Below are positions 10,304 to 16,984 of a stretch of 28,539 nucleotides of DNA, piece after piece. The notes below the pieces were generated by a model. That model saw only the letters and a program-made list of their open reading frames with translations, did not search any database and had not been told where the DNA came from. Made by a program: the position numbers and the translations under genes. The first letter of the stretch is position 1, and each line of letters begins with the position of its first letter. The DNA lies in assembly GCA_009746045.1 (NCBI GenBank), contig RPFO01002146.1, forward strand, positions 1-28,539. Direction: 5' to 3'. This DNA comes from Mesostigma viride. Taxonomy: Eukaryota > Streptophyta > Mesostigmatophyceae > Mesostigmatales > Mesostigmataceae.

Positions 10304-11146
10304 GTGTTCCCCTGGCTTCCGGGCGAGGGCGAGGCAGATATAGATGACAACCCCTGTGACCTCCTACGGGCGGTCGAGTTCATGGAGATCGCGGACCAGA
10401 CAGCGGGAGTAGCATTTGGCGACCCTTCCCCTACGGACGCACCAGTCGAGGCACAGTACACGCCAGAGTATTCGGCCTCCCCTGCAGCGTCCTCCTCCTC
10501 AGTGTCGGCTCCTTCCCCTGTCCCGTCTTCACCACGGTCGACCCGGCACGCGTCGGTGGAGCCTACCCGTTTGGGCTCGGATCGTGAGCCTGATCCTCTC
10601 TCGGCGACTGTTTCTGCGATGCAGGCACAGATCCAGTCCCTGACCGCGGCTTTCGGGGCCTTCATGGCGGCCCAGGCGCATGCTCCAGCCACGCCAGGTG
10701 GGGTGTCTTTTGTATCTGTGCCCCCTTCCCCTTCGGTTGCCTCGGCGCCTACGGTTTCGCCCGCGCTGTGCGAGCCCTCGGTAGCTGCGGTTTCTTCTGT
10801 TGCTGCGGCTCCTACCGGCCTCCGGCTGTCTCTGCGCCTGCTACCGACGTACCTGCGCCTCTGCGCGAGTCTTCCGCCCCAGCGGCCGCGCCCGCCGTCG
10901 TCGCTTCCGGGCCCCCCACAGCGCCAGCGCCGCCATCGCGGGGTTTCTTTAGCGACCCGGGCGGTCTTCCCAGGCTTTGGGAGGGTGGTCCTCCGCAGAG
11001 GATTCCGGTGCCCGACTGGAGCTTGGATGGTAACCAGTCGTATGCCGGATTGCCTGTCCCTACGGGCCCTGTTTTCAACATGTGGCCTGGGGGTGCGCCG
11101 CCACCGGAGACCGGAGCGCCAGCTGCGGTGGCGGGTCCGTCGCGAC
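10304..11146 (+). pseudogene. Pro/Ala/Ser-rich, possibly gag-like coding region, 5' part, split by the outer retrotransposon
   Basis: The open frame starts inside the joining sequence after the gypsy integrase. It encodes an acidic lead (about 60 residues), then a Ser/Pro-rich disordered stretch, then a short helix-prone segment (SATVSAMQAQIQSLTAAF). Around 10800-10815 the sensible frame moves by one base, after which Pro/Ala-rich coding continues to 11146. The outer element inserts there with a GCGAC duplication, and the frame resumes at 27351. The helix plus low-complexity layout resembles gag proteins of LTR elements, but no CCHC knuckle or other diagnostic motif is visible, so the identity is inference. 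GC content is much higher than in the gypsy remnant on its left. Confidence 0.5.
11142..11146. repeat. Target-site duplication GCGAC, left copy (outer element)
   Basis: GCGAC lies directly before the first base of the left LTR and again at 27346-27350 directly after the right LTR. A five-base duplication is usual for copia-type integration. Confidence 0.9.
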
Positions 11147-11589
11147 AGTTAACGTTCTTATCACACGCAATGTGAAGGATATGGTTGCAATGCAGCAATG
11201 TGTGAATATGGTTGGAAACGGAGCTTTGTTAAATCGGATAATGTTTACAGCGCTCACACACTTGAGGCTTGTACACGCGCTTGCCAAGTCAAGGCACAAC
11301 ACGTGAGGCGGGCTCGCAAGAGATGCCCATTTGGCACTGGCCTATTGTTTATATACTTGTGCACTGTGCTTGCTAGTCCTGAGCAGCCTAGGAGGCCTGC
11401 TCAGTAATAACACTCCCGGTACAGTATTCACTACCTGTACAGCGCCCAGCTCCTATACAGTAGGTCTGCCATACAGGCACAGTGACCACAGAGTACAGTC
11501 ACCACAGTGATTATTGCATCTGCACCTAGAAGTCCAGGACTAAGCCTGCGGTACCAACAGACCACAGGTTAAGGTTCCTATTTCCTGCG

Positions 11590-11739
11590 TACGACGTATT
11601 AATCCAATACCGTCGTAGGTACAGCACCTAATTCCTGTCAGCCCAGGAATTACTGTCGACCCCATATATCGTCGGCAAATATTCACGTCCGACTTAGAAG
11701 AACAGCCGGCTCGCGCTCGCGCGCGACCGGGAAGTCGGA
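11590..11739. repeat. Cluster of three stem-loops in the outer LTR
   Basis: TACGACG/CGTCGTA (11590-11617), the perfect 9-bp pair TAATTCCTG/CAGGAATTA with a six-base loop (11629-11652), and TCCGACTT/AAGTCGGA (11688-11739) follow one another. The same series is present in the other LTR near 27091-27240. On the element's strand they lie in U3, upstream of the TATA-like box. Confidence 0.75.
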
Positions 11740-11820
11740 ACGCCATAACTTTCTTGATACTTGTCGGAATGAACTCGTTCCGGTGCCGCTGGAATCGCAG
11801 AGATATGCCGAATCAGGATC

Positions 11821-11839
11821 ACGCCAATGCGCTTGGCGT
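11821..11839 (-). repeat. Terminal hairpin of the outer LTR (3' LTR copy)
   Basis: On the element's strand the LTR reads AGTTA and then ACGCCAA, a five-base loop, TTGGCGT. The stem is a perfect 7 bp and starts five bases from the LTR edge. The inner element has a different stem in the equivalent place. Confidence 0.85.
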
Positions 11840-11844
11840 TAACT

Positions 11845-11864
11845 CCAATCCTTTCTTTTCTTGA
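11845..11864 (-). other. Polypurine tract of the outer element
   Basis: On the minus strand TCAAGAAAAGAAAGGATTGG directly precedes AGTTAAC at the start of the 3' LTR. The inner element has CAAGAAAGGGTTGG in the same place. Such tracts prime plus-strand DNA synthesis in LTR elements. Confidence 0.85.
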
Positions 11865-12016
11865 GCTGTAGCAGCTCACACAAGTCTACATACAAACACA
11901 CACAATGGGTACTGGATATCCTCCCCAGACTACAAGTCACAACCCGCTGGGCATGACAGTCAGCTTGGATTCCTTATTATATGTACATAGCACCCATACT
12001 GGCTCAGGAGCACAAA

Positions 12017-12026
12017 CAAATTACAA
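12017..12026 (-). promoter_or_regulatory. 3' UTR site complementary to the outer element's primer-binding region
   Basis: On the minus strand this reads TTGTAATTTG, the exact complement of CAAATTACAA, the first ten bases after the 5' LTR (26649-26640). It lies within a longer word shared with the inner 3' UTR, GRACTCAYTGTAATNNGTTT. A role in joining the RNA ends or in priming is inferred. Confidence 0.6.
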
Positions 12027-12387
12027 TGAGTCCCTATCCCTTCACGGGAGGCTCGTTGTGTTACCCATGTACAAGAGGTTGGCCAACTGTGGCAGCCCAT
12101 AGGTGTTCAGCTAAGAACTTGAGAAGTATGTACAACCTTCAGGACCTTAGGCGAAACCCCACAGATCACCCACAACAGCTCATCAGAAAACATTGCTGAC
12201 CCCCAGACGGGAGTCGGCGCCGGTCTGCTGCCCCTTATCGAACCAGACACAACATCTACGCGAAGCACATGCAAAACACAAGCTCCTATACTCGTTCCAA
12301 CCGTGGAAAATCAGGGGACCTGTCGCCACCTCACCAGCATGGTGGATGGGTCAGCCAGTCCGTGAAACTCCGCCTTAAGACGGCACC

Positions 12388-12401
12388 AGGGAATCGAACC
12401 C
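12388..12401 (-). other. tRNA T-arm-like motif (box B-like) in the outer 3' UTR
   Basis: The minus strand reads GGGTTCGATTCCCT. It fits a 5-bp stem (one G-T pair) closed by the T-loop sequence TTCGATT and matches the RNA polymerase III box B consensus. No acceptor stem or D-arm was found, so it is not called a tRNA gene. The identical 14 bases occur in the inner element's 3' UTR. Confidence 0.75.
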
Positions 12402-12417
12402 CGCCCACAAACCACAG

Positions 12418-12455
12418 ATCTGGGGAAACCTCAGACTGAGATGAAAACCCCAGAT
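12418..12455 (-). repeat. Hairpin upstream of the T-arm-like motif (outer element)
   Basis: ATCTGGGG (12418-12425) pairs perfectly with CCCCAGAT (12448-12455), with an inner CTCAG/CTGAG stem at 12430-12440. On the element's strand it ends 16 bases before the T-arm-like motif. Confidence 0.8.
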
Positions 12456-12592
12456 AGACATCTCTCCATCAGAGACAATGTCAGACATTCCCACACCAGA
12501 GACATGTCTCACCCCTCAAGGTGTGCTCAGGATTATGTACAATCAAGCTCCCAGCCTGATACCCAGAGACTTAAGCACCCAGCTCTCAGCTT

Positions 12593-13953
12593 TTAGACAG
12601 ATAGACCGACTTGACAGTCAGCATTCATGAGCTTCCTCAGTACATTGTACTGGGCTGGGGCCTTGTGTGGCAGCTTTGTCAATGCATCAGCAGGGTTCTC
12701 CTCGCCAGGGATATGCTTCAAGTCAACCAAACTGGCCAACTCCTTCAGCAACAAATAATCCAGGTCCCGGCTCCTGGCCAGCTGCTTGTGAACAAACTGG
12801 ACCATACCCATGCTGTCTGTTAGCAACAACGTCTCCATCTGCAAGGTCCAAGGGGTAACTGAAGCCAGCTCCAGCATTAACTCCTTTATGTACAGGCTGG
12901 ACTGGATCCCCTCGCATATGGCCCTGCATTCTGCCACATCTGAACTGATACAGACCCTCTTCTGCAGTCTGCTGTACCAGCTGAACAAACTTGCCCTGCT
13001 CTGATAAAAAGCAAACAGAGCAGCAGATCTCCCCCTGACCTTGGTAACCTGGCGAGCATCCATGGAACTGTCAACAAAGATCTCCAAGGTGATAGGCTGG
13101 GCAAAGTCAATCCCAGACAAGATCAGATCAGGGGTACTCTCCACCAACCGGGCTATGACTCGAGGCTTCTCATCCTCAAGCACCTCATCAGGCATTCTGC
13201 TATGGACCATCAAAGACGGACCACAGATGCTGGCAAACCAGGCCCACATGCCTCTCAACTCAGGTCCTGCAGCCTGGGTGATCTTCTCTGGCAAGGCCTT
13301 CACAATGGTCTGTTTATAATCTCCTCCAGCCTGAAGCCTGATACTCCACTCCCCATCCCTCCTGAACAGGGTAGCCTGCATTCCACAGAACACTACAGGC
13401 TTGTTGGGCTCCTGCCACAGCTCCTTGCCCAGTGAAAACTTGCCACTGATGACAGGAATATACTTCTTCAGCCAGGTCGTGGGGGCTAGCAAATGCAGAT
13501 CATCTCCATGCAAACTAGCATACACTGGCAGACCCTCCCATTGGGCCAGCAGCAAACAGGGATCAACTGAAGACACTCTCAAGCCACACTCACTGATCAG
13601 AGCTTCCTGCAGCGTGAGTCTCCAGATGATTGGGCTCGACCTGAGTCCTTCCAGGCCCTTCAGAATAACCAGGAATTGTTGATGCAGCTCCAGCTTCCAG
13701 ATGGCAGGCACCTCAACACAGTAAGGCTCATCCTGCTTCCACACCCTCCTGGCCACTTCTGGATCAGATTTTAAAAATGCCCTCTTGAAGTCCAGCAGCA
13801 CTGATGACATAGCTGCTCCCCTGTTCAGCAACCCCACGTAGAGACATAGCAAAATTCTCCATGTGTCGTGTAGCATCCCTGGCGTGTATAGCTCCTCTCC
13901 TGGCAGACTCCCCGTGCCGTGATACTCATTCAGGACAGGCCTGACATGGGGCA
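12593..13953 (-). CDS. pol: Outer element pol, 3' part: reverse transcriptase and RNase H
   Basis: This frame continues the outer pol frame after the inner insertion and stops at TAA (12595-12593). Counted from the MPHVRP block, reverse transcriptase shows the first catalytic Asp in LLDFKRAFLK (D55), GLEGLRSSPIIW (about 101-111) and the second motif SLHGDDL (D151, D152), where copia enzymes usually have YVDD. RNase H has VDSSMDAR, SSDVAECRA, TDSMGMVQF and PGEENPADALTK, equivalent to the copia RNase H blocks. The enzyme copies the element RNA into DNA inside gag particles and removes the RNA strand. There is no frameshift here. It is cut from its N-terminal half by the inner element, so a full polyprotein can no longer be made from this copy. 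Confidence 0.93.
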
Positions 13954-13958
13954 CTGAT
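13954..13958. repeat. Target-site duplication CTGAT, left copy (inner element)
   Basis: CTGAT occurs here and at 22132-22136 directly outside the inner LTRs. A one-base ambiguity allows TGATA (13955-13959 and 22133-22137) instead. CTGAT is preferred because it leaves LTR ends of A and T like those of the outer element. Removing one copy and the element restores the outer pol frame. Confidence 0.88.
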
Positions 13959-14602
13959 AGTTAGCATATTGGTGATGCAATATGCTAAGCATATCATACT
14001 TGAAGTGGCCTTTCCAACGCCGTGCTAAACGCCTCATTTGGACAAGGAACTTGAGAGTTATCAAGTCCCGAAGTAATGCCGCCGGACGCTACAGCAGTAC
14101 CAGGACTAAGGACACGTGAGGGACAGGGCACGTGGCAGTGTTGGGTGAACCATCACAAGTTACGTGTCACAGGACCGACTGTCACTAGGAGGTACTGTGG
14201 TCAATATTGGTTGATGGTACCAAGAATGTCACAGGACTTCAGGACTGGCAGTCCTGCAGGCCTGGGATGGACGGGTACTTGTCATGACGGATAAATCCAG
14301 AGCGTTACTGTCATTCATGGAAGGACAGACGTCCTGGATTGATGCAACCAAGGAAATTGACAGTGGCGGACCTGCCAAGGCGTGCAAGGCCTGGCAGCAA
14401 TGGTGAGACCTAGAAAGGCTCGGACACAGCAGTGGCCAAGCGTCTTTTCCCAACACCGTCCGTGGGTACTGCCGCCTCAGGCTAGTGACCACAGGGTAGT
14501 GAGGCAACTGTGGTAAAGGTTAAAAGCCGCTGGTTGAAACCATGGCTCCATTCATCACATCTTGGGAAGACCAGAAACTCACTGATCCGCGTTCATCTAA
14601 AT
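13959..14602 (+). repeat. 5' LTR of the inner element (644 bp)
   Basis: It matches 21488-22131 over its full length with two substitutions (one near 14157, one near 14595). It begins AGTTAGCATATT and ends TCTAAAT, so the ends are A/T rather than TG/CA. A 10-bp hairpin sits at its start. A 72-codon frame inside it is repeated in both LTRs and is not taken as a gene. No strong TATA box was seen; TTAAAAG near 14519 is a weak candidate. Confidence 0.96.
13961..13988 (+). repeat. Terminal hairpin of the inner LTR (5' copy)
   Basis: TTAGCATATT (13961-13970) and AATATGCTAA (13979-13988) are exact inverted repeats with an eight-base loop. The hairpin begins two bases inside the LTR edge. Confidence 0.9.
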
Positions 14603-14613
14603 CGTATTACAGT
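14603..14613 (+). promoter_or_regulatory. Putative primer-binding region of the inner element
   Basis: CGTATTACAGT begins at the first base after the 5' LTR, where the minus-strand primer anneals in LTR retrotransposons. No tRNA 3' end is recognised as its complement. It is exactly complementary to ACTGTAATACG at 21165-21175 in the same element's 3' UTR. The outer element shares ATTACA in the same place. Confidence 0.6.
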
Positions 14614-14626
14614 CTGGTCGACGGAT

Positions 14627-15592
14627 ATGTCGAATTCGGACTCTGAAGCTAGGACAAACACCTTTGCGCGTGCAGCAACGGTAGCGGCGTCCAGTCCAGT
14701 ACCCGCAGGAGGGCACGAGGACTCGGAGGAAGTGCGCCGAAATATTCGTGCGGTGTCGGCACCGGGCGAGTACGTCCGAGGAGCAGCCGAGCAGCTGCTG
14801 AGATTTCGCGAGGACCTCGCGGAAATCATCAGAAGGCTGCCAGCGTCTTGGCGGGCTGGCCACACAAACGCATTCGCGTTTGAGCAGGTGGTCACTCTGC
14901 TTTTGCAGATAATTGCCATAAGCCTCGGGGGTGCCCGAGAGATAAACGACCTTGTCGCCAATCTCCGCCTTGGGGACGACTACACCGGCGTGCCAAACGT
15001 GGTGCAGGTCGCCCGGGACAGGCGGGAGGCCATCGTTCGTGGCAGTACGCAGGCGTTGGTGGCAGAGTGCCAGAATCTGGCGCACTCTGTCTTAGAGTTG
15101 ACCAGAGGCGCTGCTGATCGTGTCTTCATTACTCTTAATCCCTTCTCCATCTACACTAGTCGGGATACTCCACATTCTCGCCGAGAGTTAAACCAGCTAA
15201 GTTTGACTGTCGACGTGGTTGGCGGTCGAGAGGTCTCAGCCGACGACGCCTTCTACGACTTCGTAGATCAGCCAGCAGGGGCGGTAGTACAGCCGGCCCA
15301 GAGGCGTCACGAGGGCGACGGCTCTCAGGAGGGCCGTGAGCAGGCGCAGCGGGACGAGCTTAATCGCTACCACATTGACGACAACGTTGGTTTAGGTGAG
15401 GCTCATTTGCTGAGGTGGGGGCGTTCTCGCTGGATACGTGATTACGCGTATGGTTTGAGGCTTCCGGTGGTTATTAGGCCTGTGCCTACTCACGACGACC
15501 AGGGGCAGCCATTGAATCCGGTGGAGGGACCGTTCCACGAGCCAGCACCTGCACCGGTTGCAGGAGAAGCTTCGTCTGAAAACGAGGCTTGA
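14627..15592 (+). CDS. ORF0 of the inner element, unknown protein upstream of gag
   Basis: The ATG at 14627 lies 24 bases after the 5' LTR, and the 321-codon frame ends at TGA (15590-15592). The first 40 residues are acidic and Ser/Ala-rich. Residues about 45-200 are mostly helix-prone, with Leu, Arg and Glu in amphipathic spacing. A middle part contains RWGRSRW, and the tail is Pro- and Glu-rich. It has no zinc knuckle, protease or membrane-segment signature. The outer element has an ORF of nearly the same length in the same place, which argues that it is a real gene. Some plant gypsy elements (Ogre type) also have an extra ORF before gag, but no homology to those is claimed. It is intact and is followed by gag after 68 bp. 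Confidence 0.75.
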   Translation: MSNSDSEARTNTFARAATVAASSPVPAGGHEDSEEVRRNIRAVSAPGEYVRGAAEQLLRFREDLAEIIRRLPASWRAGHTNAFAFEQVVTLLLQIIAISLGGAREINDLVANLRLGDDYTGVPNVVQVARDRREAIVRGSTQALVAECQNLAHSVLELTRGAADRVFITLNPFSIYTSRDTPHSRRELNQLSLTVDVVGGREVSADDAFYDFVDQPAGAVVQPAQRRHEGDGSQEGREQAQRDELNRYHIDDNVGLGEAHLLRWGRSRWIRDYAYGLRLPVVIRPVPTHDDQGQPLNPVEGPFHEPAPAPVAGEASSENEA

Positions 15593-15660
15593 GGGGGTGG
15601 AGGATAGGTGGAGAGTTTGCTGTTTTCTTGTTGCAAAGTTGGTCGCAGCCATTGTATATA

Positions 15661-16984
15661 ATGCCTAGGAGGGCAAGCCGGGGTGCGGCGACATTCGAGG
15701 AGCAACGGGAGCGAACGGCAGAGGAGGACATCGCCAGAGAGGAAGGGGAGGCGATGGAGGAGAGGGGCGTGGAGGCGCCAGCTGGGCAACCTATCCCAGA
15801 GATGGACCCCAGAGCCGGGAGAACACACAAGCGGTGGCGTGATGGGCAAGCTGAGGCGGAGAAAGTCAAGCGTGCCAGGCGACCTACGGATGCAGTGGTG
15901 CTCACAACGCCTGGTGAGGAGGACGCCATCGTCACCCCAGGTGTGCGTGCTGCAAAGCAAGCTGCTGTTCACGATAGGGTGTCTGGTATGTTGCCCGAGC
16001 GTTTGGAGGCTAGGATTGACCCTCCCCAGGCACCACCAGTGCGTGTGGGGAGTGTGTTGCCTGGCACCCGTCCATTTTCTGATGCTGTGACAGTCATGAA
16101 TGGGCAGAAAGCGCTCAACCCTCCCTGAAGCAAGACAACCTGGATAAATGGCTTGATGACATGAAGCTAGTCGTGGGCTCTGTCGCAGCAGGTGTGGATA
16201 TTGTCAGGGTGTTTCACTCTTCCACCGCAAACAAGGGGTCGTCTGAAAGGGTCAATGACATGGCTAGGCATGCTCTGAAAGAGGGGCACACTTGGCTGCA
16301 GTTCCTAGATGACATCAAGGAGGAGTTTTCTGACAGGGTTCACAATCTCACCATGGAAAAGAAGAGAGAATTTGATGAGTTTGAGATCAAGGGTGAGGTG
16401 GCTGCTGAGCTGGCCAGGTTTGAGTTGATCGTGGAGGCAGGCAAGAAGCAGGGCTTCAGTGTGACAGTCAGGGCAGCAGCAGACCACTTCTTTGATAAGA
16501 TGGGCTTGTCAGAGGAAGGTAGGGCTACTGCTAGGCAGCTCTGTGATCTCACTGATGGCACCTGGGGGGCTCTGAAGCGTGTGATACTAAACTTCAGGAC
16601 CCGGGTCCCTACCTGCAAGGGTATCAGTTCTCAGGGAGGGTCAGCGTCTCAGGCTAGCCAGGGCAAGAACCGTACCCCATCTGGGACACGGTATGGTAGC
16701 AGGAGAAGGAAGCAGGCCCAGAAGGAGCAGAACCAGGGTGGTGGAGGAGGTCAGCAGGGGAACCAGAATCAGGGGAACCAGTCTGGCAACCGTAACAGCC
16801 ATCAGCAGGGTAAGGGTGGTGGCCAGGGGCAGAATAACAATCAGCCTCAGGCAACCAGAACAAGCAGGACAGCAAGGCCCCAGGGGGAGGGTCTGGCAAG
16901 AGCAAGTGTTTTGCTTGTGGCAAGGAAGGTCACTGGAAGAGGGATTGCCCAAACAAGAAGAAGGGGCAGTCTGATCAGAAGTGA
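15661..16984 (+). pseudogene. gag: Inner element gag (capsid and CCHC nucleocapsid), two frame changes
   Basis: The ATG at 15661 opens a charged N-terminal region (about 150 codons) that stops at 16128. The continuing protein is in the frame one base back from about 16110 and gives a helical capsid-like part: a GHTWLQF block, then a KGEVAAELARFELIVEAGKK helix that aligns by eye with the outer gag. Next comes a Gly/Gln/Asn-rich linker (16650-16850). A second one-base change between about 16838 and 16900 leads to the zinc knuckle CFACGKEGHWKRDC (16907-16948), of the form CX2CX4HX4C. The frame ends at TGA 16982-16984, and pol continues in the same frame. Both frame changes fit single-base losses, perhaps in homopolymers; programmed -1 shifting cannot be excluded. 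Gag packages the element RNA into particles. Confidence 0.85.
16982..16984 (+). promoter_or_regulatory. In-frame UGA between gag and pol, candidate readthrough site (inner)
   Basis: The codons read AAG TGA CTA GTG, with the nucleocapsid and pol in the same frame. UGA followed by CUAG is a well-known leaky stop context in viral and cellular readthrough. The outer element also has a single in-frame UGA at the same joint. Confidence 0.6.

Larger units (their letters stand above)
11147..11844 (-). repeat. 3' LTR of the outer element (698 bp)
   Basis: This is a near-identical direct copy of 26650-27345. The LTR ends form the inverted pair AGTTAACG/CGTTAACT instead of the usual TG/CA. On the element's own strand a TATATAAA box lies at 11355-11348. 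The U3 edge holds a 7-bp hairpin (11821-11839). Several further stem-forming sequences lie between 11588 and 11790. The polypurine tract adjoins it at 11845. Confidence 0.96.
11865..12592 (-). other. 3' UTR of the outer element
   Basis: About 730 bp lie between the pol stop and the polypurine tract with no credible coding frame. They contain a site complementary to the start of the element's leader (12017-12026), a T-arm-like motif (12388-12401) and a hairpin (12418-12455). Confidence 0.7.

Noticed and set aside
10204-10692. Minus-strand 162-codon frame across the Pro-rich region
   Set aside because: It is a mirror of GC-rich plus-strand codons, and the plus frame shows the more protein-like pattern and continues across the insertion.
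14076-14294. 72-codon frame in the inner LTR, repeated at 21605-21823
   Set aside because: The repetition is due to the LTR duplication, not selection. One of the two LTR differences changes a residue and no motif is present.
16982-16984. UGA reassigned to an amino acid in this organism
   Set aside because: The inner pol and ORF0 both end at UGA at sensible C-termini, so UGA acts as a stop elsewhere in these elements. Local readthrough is the simpler idea.
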